Positions 23,053-35,699 are shown, counted from the stretch's first letter. The stretch is 64,000 bases of DNA from Oxytricha trifallax (GCA_000711775.1 ARYC01001291.1:1-64000); one strand, 5' to 3'. The notes: generated by a model from the letters alone, not told the origin. Made by a program: numbers and translations.

Positions 23053-24734
23053 TATTGAATTCATATATATTCCCAGACTAGAATATAAAATATATTATTC
23101 CAAGCCCTCATAATATAAAAAAACTCATGAAAATGAGTGCTAACAATAATAATTAATAACTAAGTGGAGGGGGTGGAGTTAACCCTAACTCCATTAAAAA
23201 GTGCTCATTAAGTTATAGATTGCAAAAAGGAGTTAAATGACTCGATGTTTTAGAAACAAATAATTGCATATTTATTTCAAAATTTTGAATAATTTATGAT
23301 GAAATTTATCATTATTTGAGTTTTTGGAATTCCAGTCTCATTAACTTACAAAAGTAAATTTTTATAATTTTGTTATTAGCATCTTTTACTATTAAAATTT
23401 GAATATTAAATAGGGATCGACATCTTAAGTCTTTCATCTATGAATTATATAAATAATCTGACTTCAATACCAAATTAAAATTATTCTGATATGTTTTCTT
23501 TTTATATTTTATTGGAGGCTTGGTTACTTTACTTGTGGGAATAGGAGTTTTTACTTTCTTACTATACAAATGATTAATGTAAACTTGCCAAAAAATAGAA
23601 TTAAATTACTATAAATTAGAATCCTACTATAATTTTAATTTTTCAGTAAAATAATAAACAAGTTTAACTAACAGAAAGACTAATATCTAATTCTCATATT
23701 ATCTATTCGATCTCTCGTCAGATCCTTGCGTTTAAAATCTCACAAAGAAAGATTTCAATATGTCTTTCAAGCTTGAATATATATTTTTCGAGAGGGAACC
23801 TGATATAAACTTATTATTCACTAATTTATAAGGAATTTTTTATTTCTTATTCTATTTAATTTATATATTACTCCATATTTTAGGATATAGTAAAACTCTA
23901 ATAAAATAAATTACTAACTTATTTAGGTTTACAAGCGAATTTGGATTAGTATGTAGATATGAGGAAAAATTAAAATTATTTCCCAAGGGTTGAAGTAGCA
24001 GGGCCAAGCACATAATAAAAAATTAGGTATCAATAAGATGTTGAAATATTGACCTAATTAATTTATTATATAATTTTGATAGAACTATTTAATAAAAAAT
24101 ATTATTATTTCAAGCAATATGCAAATATGATCGTTTTTGCTTATATCCTGGCTCTTTAGATTAACACTCAATAAAAATTAAATAATGAAAATAAAATATA
24201 TATTCTAAAAGTATATAATAAATAATTTAGATTATCTAAACATAGTCAAGATTTAAAACTGCCCAACCAAAGTTAGCCCGTCAAATTAATTAGTATTAAT
24301 TATTTGTTTTAATTTATTTAACTTTCTTATAACTTCAAGGAAGCCACTCAGCTCCAACTATTTATATTTTTATTTATTTATTGAGCAAGTTAAATTAAAT
24401 TTATATCGAGTTTAAATAAATCTAATTTTCTTATATCCTAAATAAAAGTAATCGATTCTATTTCTTTTCAAAATATTTAATGATTTTTTTTAATTTTTCT
24501 TGGTAGTAACTCAATCTATTAACTAAATACAGATTTAAGTGTTATACTGCAACTAAGCATATTTTACTTTATTCTTCATAAAAATATATCAATTGAACAC
24601 TATAATTAAAATTATTGAATAAAATTTAATAATTTACTATTAAGAATATCTAGACACAAAGTATAATAAAACTAAGCAGTGTAAAAGCAAAGTAGAATAA
24701 AAAAGAATTGCTGCGAATTTGAAATTGTGCTATG
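23053..24734. other. AT-rich DNA, no convincing gene
   Basis: A short frame at 23759 (MSFKLEYIFFEREPDINLLF) could be a gene scrap but nothing supports it further. Confidence 0.4.
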
Positions 24735-25266
24735 TCATTTAGAACTCTTATTTTGACTAGAATGATTTATCTGAAGACCCTATTAAGAAGTTCCACAAAC
24801 CGTACTTTATCACTTCTTAATTTAACACTAGCTAATCTTACAATTTCTTGCTCAGTAAAAATGAGTCTTAAATTATTATGAAAGTTATAATTTAGTGCCA
24901 TGGTTGATGCTAATCAATCAAATTTTTAATTTCTTATTACTTTTTGATGAGGCAACTTTTAAAGATTCATGGCTTTTGGATGATACATAAACAAAGACTT
25001 GCATAGAAACAAGGGTTGATTATTTAAACAATCAAGTTTTAAGTGCAGTCGGATAAAATAATTACTTTATTTCCATTACCAATTAAATGGACGACACGGC
25101 TAAAACAGTGTCTAGGACAACTATGAACTTTCTGGATGCTCTTAAAAATCCTGGAGGATTAATGAGTTTGCTGTTCGTTATAGCGCTAAATTTGATATAG
25201 TACCTACAAAAAACTATCTATTTTACTTCATTAGTTAAATGCTTGTTCAAGTAAAATCACTTTTGA
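24735..25266 (+). CDS. Putative membrane-protein gene, 5' segments
   Basis: Coding-like blocks are: 24740-24905 (NSYFDQNDLSEDPIKKFHKP, TSQSYNFLLSKNESQ) and 24919-25250 (LFDEATFKDSWLLDD, VDYLNNQVLSAVGQ, SITNQMDDTAKT, ALKNPGGLMSLLFVIALNLI). The last contains one hydrophobic segment. The arrangement recalls the abundant ciliate multi-domain membrane proteins, but that is an impression, not an assignment. The frame ends at a TGA made by the boundary of a TIR element (25263). The ORF starting at 25823 on the same strand may be its continuation after removal of that element. Confidence 0.45.
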
Positions 25267-25686
25267 AGGAATGCATTCGAATTGGGAAATTTAAATTAAA
25301 TTAAAAGTTTTTATATATTAATTACCTTCAGTAATGTTTTTGGAAAATGTTTCCAAAAACCAAAAACTAGTCCTATTATTCTCTCTGGATAGCGCATTAA
25401 AAATTAGATGGTGGTTGTTATTGCTAGAATGAATTTATCTCATCGCTCAAGCCAGAAAAACCCCTTTTCTGTTTTGGGGAATCACTTCAAAATATAAATA
25501 TCTCGCTTCTTGGCATGAATGAAGAATATTGCCAATATCAAAGTTCAGCTAAAATTGCGAGATCTACCGTAAGAAATACTTAGATTTTAATTGGAATCTC
25601 ACTTTGGAAATAATAACTGCCATTATTTTAATAATATTATTAATTGAATTTAAATTCATTTTCTCAAATCGAATTTATTCCTACAA
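25263..25686. mobile_element. TIR element, TTGTAGGAATA family (internal region shared with 5740)
   Basis: The right end reads CAAATCGAATTTATTCCTACAA and the left end is a decayed complement (TTGAAGGAATGCATTCGAATT). The internal sequence shares about 160 bp with the copy at 5740, including a small hairpin TGGAAAATGTTTCCA. It interrupts the putative membrane-protein gene. Confidence 0.7.
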
Positions 25687-25822
25687 TTATATTTTAGAAG
25701 AAAGCCATCATTATATAACTATAAAAGTTTCATGTTAAGACTAGTATACTTATACTAAGATTTCTTTAAGTTGTATCTAACTTTTAGTTTACTAAACGGC
25801 AACTTAAGATGAAATAAATACG

Positions 25823-27123
25823 ATGGGAACTAGCATTACTAGCAAGCGACGCTTAGGATTTCAAGAATCTAAAGCAATATCTACAAGATAATATAATGAT
25901 GAGGAAAATAGAGGTATTTCCAAAAGTAAGACAGATTAGCCAAAAAATAGGTTTAACTCAAGCAAATACCTAAATGATAACGCTCAACACAGTCTAGAAG
26001 CCTTTGGAGATGAAAACTTTGATCAAAACAAAAATTCTGAAAATAGCATTAGAGACAAAAATAGTTAAGATATTTATTTAGGGATTTCGGGCTTAATGAA
26101 AGAGAGACTTTAGACCATTAGATTTAAATGGAAAACAGTGCCTACAAGTTAACAGTCTACAGTATACAAAGAATCTTTCATTTGTTAATAAAAGTTAAAA
26201 TAGGCATTGCTAAATTAATATACTTTTGGATTTTCTTATTTTGAGTTCATTTAATCTTCACTTAGTTCAAAAAAAGAGTAAAGCTTGATTACACTCTCAC
26301 AGATGTATTTAAATCTTTCCTGAGAAAAATTGATTGCTTTAAACAATTGAGTATTGATAAAAGATTCAAAGATAAACTCTTCGCAAATAGCAAAGCAAAG
26401 ATAAAAACAATTAGATATTCGGTACATAGCTAAGGAATTGCGAAACTTGAGGTTTATATATTCTGATCTACTAACTAAGTATTAGAGGCATATGACAGAA
26501 ATATATTTTTTTTATTTCTTTTATTGAAATGATTTCTGAGCATATTTTTATGAATATATGATCCCCTTCTTTATAGGTAATCTATTGAATGAAGCTATAA
26601 AGGATAAACAAAAACCCAACGTCGATTAAATGCGTATTTATCTATAACAAGCACAAATAGAATCACATGAATTTTAAGAATTAATTTGCTCTATTTAGAA
26701 TTTTTAATTACATAAAGTTTAATTAAAAATCTTAAAATATTGCAATATAATTATAGTAAATTTAATAAAACAAACTTCGATAAACCTCTAATCAAGCAAA
26801 TAGAGCTAAGAAAAGAAGAAGACAATTAATTTGAGGAAATAATAAAATATCAAAAAAATCACCCTGCTAAACTGTAAATAAGCAAAAAAATGTATAGAGT
26901 TAGACCGAGTAAGAATAAGAAAATCACTCTTATGGATAATAACGAGGGGGACTACAACAAGAAGCAAATACACATGCTAACAAAGCTTAAAGACTTGTTA
27001 ATCAATCAACTCGAATTATTTTTAACATATCAATAGATAATTCTAAATCAAACCATCAATCTAGTCGTAACTCATCATAATTTTAACCCCTATACCTTTA
27101 AATTTGGAGTTTAAGTTATTTGA
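25823..27123 (+). CDS. Hypothetical protein, probable 3' part of the upstream membrane-protein gene
   Basis: The first block runs from ATG 25823 for about 500 bp (TSITSKRRLGFQESKA, SKYLNDNAQHSLEAFGDE, ERLQTIRFKWKTV). Next come KLDYTLTDVFKSFLRKIDCF (26281, in a shifted frame), NLLNEAIKDKQKPNVDQMRI (26577) and the last block from about 26762 (MYRVRPSKNKKITLMDN, IHMLTKLKDLLINQLELF), ending at TGA 27121. It is charged, largely helical by appearance, with no membrane segment. Junctions between blocks are unresolved IESs or introns. Confidence 0.5.
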
Positions 27124-27188
27124 TTTTATAGTTGGGCTCTTATTGGGGTTAGTAGAAAAAATTCAGGTTTTATGTTGTCTAATATGCA

Positions 27189-29155
27189 TCAAATAAAATT
27201 TAAATCATTTAAATATTACAAATTTTTATCTACTAATCTTTGTTTTATCTCTTAAGTCTTGCTGTCTCTAGAGGCTAGATCATCTAATGCTTTTCTTTGA
27301 TAGGCTGGTGCACTAACAACTATCTTTTCTACTATCTTTCTCATTTCTAAGCACTTGTCATTTAATTTAAGATGCTTTTTAGCTAAAATTTATTGATTAC
27401 TTTTCATGCTTAATCCCATAATTTCCATATTACATTCTAATATTATAGTAGCTTCTCCTTAAATATCTCTTTAAACAGTACTATTGGTAAAATATTCTCT
27501 TAATGGGAAGTATCCTCAAGTTCTAAGTAATTTTTGCAAATGTTACTAAATTCTTATCTTAATTCTCTATTAAATTAAATTATAACAGCTTCCAATGAAT
27601 AGATGTTTAGTATAATATTTTCTGCTTCTAATCACTGTGAAAGTATCCTAGACTATGAAAAATTCTTTGACACCCTTGCAAACTATGAAAGTATTTCATT
27701 CAAGTAATATGGATGTCTGTTATGAAATAGATGCTCTCATAGTCTCATTTCAAACTTCTTTAACTTTACAGCCATAAAGCCAAAACCAATAATAACACCA
27801 TCTAACTTAAGTAAATTTTTGCATCTCCTTTTTAAGAATGATATACTTATTGGCAAATTCATCCTGATACTGCTTACTCTTAATAAGAAAGTTGAAAGAA
27901 TAAATCTTTTATTCATACTCATCCACCACTCTAAGTTTTATCTTGGTCGAAACGTTTATGTATAAATATTTTTTAATACATCTGCTAATTGAAATTTCAT
28001 TTAGGGCAGAGATAAACATAGCTCTCTTTTTTAAACATAAGACAACTGCACTATTGGCAGGTTAGCTCTTCGATTCATATCATTTAAACCTCTTGAGCTT
28101 CTCTTTCAACTATTTATGAGATTCAAAGTATTTGATTAATCTAGGCTAGAACAAGTTTATAGGTATCTTAATCTTAAATTAACAACTCATTAAGGAAATA
28201 TTTGTGCTTCTTGACTTGAAAATTATAAAATTGCACGCAAGTAATGTAATGCATTAATACCTACCATTAATTTTATCATGCTCTTTATAATCATTAAGTT
28301 TGCCTTAGAGCAGGTCATTCAAGTGCATCTGGATGCTAAATTCAGTTAAAATATTTTTGAGCACTGTTGATTTTCATAAATTTTAACTTTTTAATTAGAG
28401 GTTGATCCTTTATATCTTCAATTAAATAAATAGCAAAATTAAGGTAAATCTAATCAATTAATCAAGATTACAAATGTTTTAACTTAATATTCAAATAAAT
28501 ATATAAATTTATGCACTCTACTTCATAAATAAATGTATAGGACTTTTTTGCTGTAGAATACCTTAATTATATAATTAAAATAATATAAAATATATTATAT
28601 ATAGAATTAATTTTTAAAGAAATAGCTTATCATAATTAGATAATATATTTTATGAATAAAATTAGAACCATGCACTCTATATGGCAACATTTATTTAAAA
28701 ATTTTATTTTTTAACTGTAAATGTTTAATTTACTTAATATATTATATTTCACTCTTTGATCTAATGCATTTTTGTAAAAAGTAATACTATATTTAATAAA
28801 TTTTATTTTATTTTAATTATATAATTAAGGTATTTTACCGCAAAACAGGTTTATAACAGTTTTAATGCAGTAGAGTGCCTAAATTTTTATATTTATTTGA
28901 ATATTAACTTAAAGCATGTGTAATCTTGATTAATTGATTATATTTACCTTAATTTTGCTATTTTAGCTAAATATCTATAATTGCTGTCTTAACTCCCACT
29001 TCTCTCTTCTCTCCATCTTTTATTATATTTTTCAGTGATGAAGACACAGACTTCAATTTCAAGCGCTTTAAGCTCTGCTTCCCTCTTATCATAATTAGCT
29101 TCTGGTTTATTGTTTGAACCAAAGTTTAGCTGTGACTAACAAGTTCCTATACTAA
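27189..29155 (-). CDS. Coiled-coil protein, interrupted gene
   Basis: Minus-strand blocks: about 29150-28968 (NFGSNNKPEANYDKREAELK, VCVFITEKYNKRWREERSG), 28425-28270 (LIEDIKDQPLIKKLK, STVLKNILTEF, LNDLLQGKLNDYKEHDKIN), 28215-28110 (KYFLNELLIQDQDTYKL), 27935-27830 (DEYEQKIYSFNFLIKSKQYQ, FANKYIILKKEMQKF) and 27440-27189 (LAKKHLKLNDKCLEMRKI, ALDDLASRDSKTQEIKQRL, stop TGA). The heptad-like Leu/Lys/Glu pattern indicates coiled coils. Two IESs can be placed: one with a MITE (28423-28967, pointer TATTTA) and a 10-bp one (28370-28379, pointer AAAAT). The family is unknown and the start is not identified. Confidence 0.55.
28423..28967 (-). other. Predicted IES (pointer TATTTA) containing a MITE
   Basis: TAAATA on the plus strand (TATTTA in gene orientation) occurs at 28423-28428 and 28968-28973. 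Removing 545 bp joins NYRYL to IEDIKDQPL in frame. Nearly the whole interval is the inverted-repeat element. Confidence 0.65.
28429..28963. mobile_element. MITE, AAATAGCAAAATTAAGG family
   Basis: A 535-bp element has imperfect inverted repeats of about 150 bp. The outer blocks read ATAGCAAAATTAAGGTAAAT, AATCAATTAATCAAGATTAC and, further in, ACCTTAATTATATAATTAA. The two arms are inverted copies of each other around 28700. It has no coding capacity. The target duplication is unclear. Confidence 0.75.
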
Positions 29156-29747
29156 ACAAAATGCTTTTTGAAAGAAGCAAGCCACTATGTTTAAATTCAA
29201 ATTTATATTTTTATGATAAAGCTATTATAAGTATATTTACAAGAACCACTCTTTGTAAGAGTATCTAGTGTAAAAGTCATAGTTAAATTTCAGGTGTAAG
29301 AGACCATACTTCTTTGTTATATATCCTTATAATTTTACTTATTAAAGACTTGATTATTTTTAATTTTGTACCAACTCAGAAAAGGTTAAGGTAGGTACTG
29401 GTAGAAGTTAAGCTTTAAACCAGATTGAAAATTTTCCTTTAAAACCTCACTGTGTTAAAATTAGACACTAGTTTTTGTGTTATTAAATTGGTACTTATTA
29501 AAAGTAGACTTGCATAGTACCATTAATAATTAGATTTAACAAATTTAATACTAATTTAATGGAACTAAATTTACATAAATGGAGCTCCATCTCTGAAGTT
29601 TTTACAGCTTCTGCAAACTTTCTCCACTTATCTTTACAGGGTTGACCTCCTATAAGATACCCATATTAAATGGTATGATTTTAAACAATTAGGATCTAGA
29701 ATTTTATTATTTAAACTTGAAATTCATTAAAAGGAAGAGGAACAAAG

Positions 29748-30278
29748 ATGGAATCACTCAACTAACAAATATAAAGGGTTGAGGCTCAAGAATGATCTCA
29801 ATATTCAGAAATAAATAAAGAAGATCTCTTTCAATAATTCACTTTACATGATAAAATAAAAAAATCAATCATTCTAATAAACATAATATGCAGTTGATTT
29901 ATTCTTACCAACGATGGAGGAACCAAACTACCATTCCTAATAGCTATATTATTTGAAGAGAAATTTTTTTAAGAACAAAGAGACGAAGTTGATAGAAATA
30001 CCAAACTACTCTCAGATTTCAGATTTAATTAATAAATATAAAAATGATTGTTTACCTTAATATCTATAAGTAACTCTAAAGCATGCCACCCAAAAAAGTT
30101 TCTTCTTAAATGTTCTTGGTGCATTAAAATAGGAATACTTTTTAAAAAATATTCAAAAAGCTCTCAATAAACGATACTATCTCTCTATTAGATTGAAAGA
30201 AGCAAGGCATACTTATAAGCACTATCTGGCTAAAGGAACTTATGAAGCATCCTTATCTTTCATTCAAGATTTATCATA
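29748..30278 (+). pseudogene. TBE 22-kDa ORF remnant
   Basis: It starts MESLNQQIQRVEAQE, matching MESMNDAMKRVQAQE of the 60.5-kb copy. Then, in changing frames, it has VDLFLPTMEE, NVLGALKQEYFLKNI and KQGILISTIWLKELMKHPYL, each aligning to the intact protein at 62524-61943. An early TGA and frameshifts make it non-functional. Confidence 0.75.
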
Positions 30279-30829
30279 AAACGTTATAGGAAGATCTGGA
30301 CTTCTAGATTCCTTGCGAAAGAGAAATCAAAAGTTCACATATAGAGAATGCTGCTGTTAGAGTAAATAGTTAGCAATAGTCTTTATTTAGAAATACAAAA
30401 ACAGAAGAATTTGAAATTGATGCAGTAGATGGCTCTATGAGAAGAAACATGAGTCTGTCAAAGTTTAAAAGAAAGAAATCAATTCTTGCCATGACTTTTA
30501 TAAATTTAAGATCCTATAGGATTAATGGTAAGTCTTTCTGGATTTTTACAAACTAGAAGATGTAAGTACTAAATAGTAATTTTACGGAAGATTAACCTTC
30601 TAGAAGAAGGAGTGCCTCCTTATAGAATTCTGTTTAGATTTATATAAAGTCTTTAAAGAACTTACTTTTCTTGCTGACCTGCCTTTTATAGAATGAAAGA
30701 GATGCCAAATCTATTTAAAAATTCCTTTTACATCTGAACTAATTCATTAATTTAAGTTTGAAACTGATTAACAAATATTCATACTCCCATTCAATGCACA
30801 TATTATCATCTTATCTATACTCAATCTCT

Positions 30830-31510
30830 ATCATTTACTTTGAATAAAATTAAATGTATCGATAGCTAAGTAATAAATTTAGTGATACAGCAAGAGCTTC
30901 TGGTAGTGAGCCTTGATTTAATTAAAGTAGGATTCTATTCCATTAAATTGTGGACTGTAAAAAACATTATAAATAGGAGTTATCTTTAACTCTTCATAAG
31001 CATTCTTAGACTCCTCAGTCTTATGTACTGAGAGGTTATCAACAAATAAGATGATCTCTTGATTGCTTTACTTATCTCTTAGCTTATTTAAGAACTCTAA
31101 ATACTACTCTCGTTTAATAGATCGAGGAAGAATAAAATAAGTTTCTAAGCCTGAATCTTCACTAATACCAGATAAAATTGCTCGAGTGACAACATTTTCC
31201 TTTTAGTTATGCACTTATATATTATCATACTTCTTGTACCAAGACTTATTAATAAAGGCGTTGACGTAAACACTGCTTCATCAGCTTGTATGAACTTGAT
31301 GTTATTATCAATAGCCCTCTGCATTTAATCATAAAAATAGTTTAAGTTATAGCTATAAAATGGTACTGAAAAATAAATCACTCTCTTAACTCTGAAGGTC
31401 TTGAAAGTAATACCATTCCTTCTATAAATATTAGCAATAGTCTATGGATAAATGCGCATATCAGAAAACTTGCAATGGCATCAAGGCTTGCTAGTCATTT
31501 TGAAAGAATG
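30830..31510 (-). pseudogene. TBE transposase remnant
   Basis: Recognisable blocks are RQFPDMRI or close, IYRRNGITFK, ADEAVFT, ISEDSGLETYFILPRSIK, IILFVDNLSVHK and SPQFNGIESYF. They align with the DDE transposase at 60836-61690, but in more than one frame. All three acidic positions are still visible, yet frameshifts break the ORF. Confidence 0.8.
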
Positions 31511-31983
31511 CGAATACTTTAAAGTCTTAGATTCTAAGTCAATATGCTAATAAGAAAATTTTTATTTCTTGTTGGACGAGATTTAGTACCATAATTGAAA
31601 TGATAAAAACTGTTTAAATTTCCAAAAATAAATTAATCATCAAGAATTTATGCCCACTATTTCAATCATAATTTACATTAAATATAATCAAGTGAAATAT
31701 ACATTGACGATTTAGTGATATGTACTAAATTAATTGATTAAGAAATTAATTAAATTATAGACTATAAATATAAAATGATGTTTTAAAATTATTAAAGTCA
31801 AAAATAATTAATTCTTAAATTTATTCAACAAATCATATATAATATAAATAGTAATAACAATCTTTAAATTTTTATGCTTTATGGATTATTTATTTGTCAA
31901 TGTATTTCTATTTTAATTTATTAGAATGTGAAAATTAATACTTTTAAAATATCATTTTACATTAATAGACTATATTTGAACTT
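31511..31983. other. AT-rich DNA
   Basis: No gene recognised. It may include the decayed end of the adjacent TBE. Confidence 0.4.
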
Positions 31984-32458
31984 GGGTGGGGGGAAGTTCT
32001 CGGGCCAGAGGGAAGTTTCATGGCCAGTAATTTTTTTATTTATAATTTTTATGTAATCTTACATAAAACTATAAATCTAATATTTTGTTCACTCATCAAT
32101 TGATTGGATAAGTACAACGGCTAATAAGAGTTTCAAAAAATATAAAGCTCCTGGACATTATATAAGCATAAACAAAGGTAGATTAATTTAATTAGAATTC
32201 ATCAATAAATGAACACTAAAACGATCATCAAATTGAAAGTAATGATGACAATAATGTGTGAAAGATTAAGATCTACTGTTATGAGAAAATATTGGTAAAA
32301 GTAGCAAGGATTGTTTTGATAAATAAATATTGAAAGTTTTTTCATCTTTTTAAAAATATTATTCAAAAATATTTAAAAGAGATTTATTTTACTGACCAGG
32401 AAACTTCCCTAAAAATATTTTTTTCTTCATATATCACTGGCCAGGAAACTTCACCCCA
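31984..32458. mobile_element. MITE with GAAGTTTCCTGGCCAGT repeats
   Basis: The element starts GGGTGGGGGGAAGTTC and ends AACTTCACCCC(A). Flanks carry TGAACTT at 31977-31983 and 32459-32465. Each end holds two direct copies of a GAAGTTTC(C/A)TGGCCAGT-like unit in inverted orientation between ends. The start resembles the G-rich start of the MITE at 8092, but the repeat units differ. No coding capacity. Confidence 0.8.
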
Positions 32459-32965
32459 TGAACTTAATTTTTTAAGTCAATTAATTTGTAACATTTCTCG
32501 ACCTAATTTCGATAAATTTTCCATTTTAATAAAATTAATGCTAATTATGATTAAAAAAACTTGTATAAATCTTGATAATTAATTTATTTCTGGAAATTCA
32601 AGCAATTGTTATTCAATACTCAACTGCTAGTAAGCAGATATGCCTAGAAGTAAGCTTTCTTGTGTTATTGCTTTTCTAATGTTCCATAATTTACCGCTTG
32701 TTTGACTTAGTCTTTAATAATGCTCTTTTTATATAGTTTAAACAGTGCATCTAAATATTCTCATCATAAATAGACCCTATCAATTTCTATATATCATTTT
32801 AAAGATTGGCCAAATTCCTCTACTAACCCTAATTAAAGTTCAAGAATACCCTTCAAATCATTAACTAAAACATTTATTTAAGGGGTTTGGTTTTGAATGA
32901 GTTGGAGTGTGACAGTCTTCAGATAAAAATGCCATCAAAAACTGGTTTACTTCAGTACCACCTAC

Positions 32966-33330
32966 TTACCGTGGTTATCACGATGTGATAAAGCTTTTTA
33001 GGTTCTGCTCCACTGATAATAGTAGTGAAAAATTGGCTCTACATCACACTATCACTATTGAGATATAATACTAGTCCATCAATGTTTTTGCTTCAGTATC
33101 TTTCCTTGGTCGAGAAAATATCTTATCGTTGGATTCTCTGATCCTTTTCACCTTATTTTAGAAAGCTAAACTTCCTCCTGCTCCCTGTCACCAAGGAAAC
33201 CAGAGCCATGTCATATTGAAAATCTATTAAAGAAATCGTTAATGTGCAGTCTTCCCGAGGGGTATAGAAATTAAACATGAACCAACAGACAGACTCTCTT
33301 TGTGATAGATCCGATAACCACGATCTTACT
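32966..33330. repeat. Imperfect inverted-repeat element
   Basis: The left arm CTTACCGTGGTTATCACGATGTGATAAAG (positions 32964-32992) pairs imperfectly with the right arm at 33299-33332, which contains GATAACCACGATCTTAC. The interior is richer in GC than its surroundings. A minus-strand frame from 33335 (MRVRSWLSDLSQRESVC, FNFYTPREDCTLT) runs about 80 codons to TGA; I cannot tell whether it is real. Likely a decayed TIR element. Confidence 0.4.
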
Positions 33331-33941
33331 CTCAAGAGTTCTTATTAATGATAGAAAAATCTACTAGAAAGCCGTAAGACTCAGGCCCATGATAAATCTA
33401 TATGACTATTAACTTTCTAATTTAAGAACTTAAAGACTAAATTTATAATAATCATTATGGGGTAAAATATGGGTCAGCAAATGGGGAGTTTTTAAGAATA
33501 TATATTTATTAATCATAATGTAAATAATTTGTTTTAAAAATAAATAATTTAAAAATAATAGTTAATTGGCCCTGCTAACTAAAGAAAATACTCAAACAAT
33601 TATTTGAAGTTATATTAAAATATAATGATTTTAATAAATATAGAAAATTTATATATTGCTAGTAATTAAATATAGTTTCAAACACTCTTGACAATAATTT
33701 AAAAAATTTTTAATCATATATATTAAATGCATGAAATTTAATAGCAGCTACATTAACCAAGTGTTGGATAACGAAGATTTGGATATTTTAAAAGCATTTG
33801 ACGACCTTAAACTCAATGGAAATTATTTTTTTATCTAATTTAGAATTCATCATTAATTTTGCTTTAAATTTTAGCAATTCATTTACTAGTTATAATATAC
33901 TTTAAAGACATTTAGTCAGGTAGAAAGATGCAATCCTAATA
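33331..33941. other. AT-rich spacer
   Basis: No supported gene or repeat. Confidence 0.4.
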
Positions 33942-34199
33942 CCAAAACTCTTTCAATAGTTTTATAAGTGCTTTGATCCGTAGAGGATTTGTCAGAGTTT
34001 GGGGTTATTAATTGAATGCCAGTCATAAATATCAAGCCCTTGAGTTGTCAATGATGAAAAATACATAGATTAAGTGTTTAAATTGCTTCATGAGAAATAT
34101 ATTGAGAATAAATGAAAGGTTTACTTAATTACAAGTCTATTGAAATATTACTGAAGCATATTGTCTCAATTGTTCGCTCAAACTGTATTCTGTATCTGT

Positions 34200-34645
34200 A
34201 ATTAAAGCAATAATATTTTGGTTGCAAGTCTAAGAGAAGGAGTAATTTTAATCACGGCATATCGAATATCTCATCAATAAAAAATAATCTGAGATATTGG
34301 ACTCACTTTTCAATTGATCGACGTGCCACTATGCTTCAGCGGCAGTTCCCTGAGTTAAAGATATCTGCTTAATCTATAGAAAACATTTATAAGCTAAATG
34401 GTATCTCATACAAAGCAGTTAGTCTTATCAAGAAAATTAAATGATCATTTATTCAGCTATTTTACAGGAACAGTTTAAATTATATTTATTATTAAATTTA
34501 GAAAGCCTAATAGAATAATAATATTAAGTTTATACAGTTGATGAGGCTGTATTTATTTTAAAACCTTTATCTAAAAGTCTTGGTTTAAGAGACATAGTAA
34601 TATTATAAATAAGTATAAGACTTATATCTATTAAAATTTTAGGAA
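34200..34645 (+). pseudogene. TBE transposase, 5' half only
   Basis: It reads RQFPELKISAQS, IYKLNGISYK, and a DNA stretch aligning to DEAVFTFNIFIQKSWYKR of the 60.5-kb copy. Then it jumps directly into the end of the 22-kDa ORF. The second Asp and the Glu of the DDE site are missing, and frameshifts are present. Confidence 0.75.
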
Positions 34646-35428
34646 CTTTTAAAATTTTTGCTAGCGTTGGTAATGTCATCTGATTCTTTTCTTTCTCTTA
34701 TAATTTTCAAACTCATAGGCTTCTACTTCAGCTGCCAGCGCCAGTATTTATGCTCATTTAAAATATTGGCTTAACATTTGAATAAACTCTCTTGCTAATT
34801 TCATACCATTTATACAGCTTTGTCTTTTTGTAATAATTGCTGTCCTCTTTAATTATGGAAATTGCTAAATCAGATTTTTCTAAAAAATTAAGCTTTTAAG
34901 CTTATTTGAAATTGGTGCTTTGTAAATCTGATAGCCATCCTTCACTTATCTTGATGCATTATATTTTCTTGTCATCAGGAAAGATGCTGTACCTTTATTT
35001 ATGAGATTGGATTACTTCTTTCAAGTATTCTCTTTTATAGATGCAAGTATGTCAAAGAAATAGTACCTTTCAGGAAGTTTATTTGACACCTGCTTCTTAG
35101 ATGCTAGTCACTGCAAAGCTTCTGGGTCATTTAAAGGCTCTTCATATAAATCAGTCACAAGATTTCTGGATAGTGTGGAATCTCTGAAAACTAAACGCTT
35201 ATGTTTTAATGATTTTTCCTTCTCAGAGTATTGCTCTGAAAAATGATATTTTTGATTATTATATCGTTGGTAGAATCGAGCTCTTAACAGAATAAAAATT
35301 CTATTGCAGGTTATATTTACCTTGCTGCACTAGATATCGGTGCAAATCCTCCTTGCTTCTTAATCTTGATTTCAGATCTTGTGCTTAAAATCCTTTACTC
35401 TTTTCGTTGTTTCATTCATTGACTCCAT
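34646..35428 (-). pseudogene. TBE 22-kDa ORF remnant
   Basis: It starts MESMNETTKRV at 35428 and then breaks. Blocks aligning to the intact copy at 62524-61943 continue in several frames to about 34860. The function of this TBE protein is not established. Confidence 0.7.
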
Positions 35429-35699
35429 GTTTTTTACAGATCCAAGAAATGATATTCAACTTTAAATTTATTGATTTGAATAATTTATCGCAGAAATAAT
35501 TACAATTAAATTTAAGCAACCTATATAGTGTCAAATTTTATGAAGGATATGGAGAAGGTTAAGAGAACTTCCTTCAAAATTGAGAGATTGATATCAAATT
35601 TATAGTTAAAGTTCCATATTTTTATTATTAGTTTAGTTCTAAATTAATAAAGATCAGCTCCAAAAATGCTATTACTAAATTAGAAACTTTAATTTAAGC

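Larger units (their letters stand above)
29600..31510 (-). mobile_element. Degraded TBE transposon (inverted relative to the 60.5-kb copy)
   Basis: Gene order mirrors the TBE at 60549: a 22-kDa-type ORF on plus (29748-30278) facing a transposase remnant on minus (31510-30830). The conserved segment GACCTCCTATA..ATACCCAT at 29643-29665 is the reverse complement of one at 62607-62632. No C4A4 terminus was found on either side, so the ends are decayed or deleted. No zinc-finger ORF remains. Confidence 0.75.
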
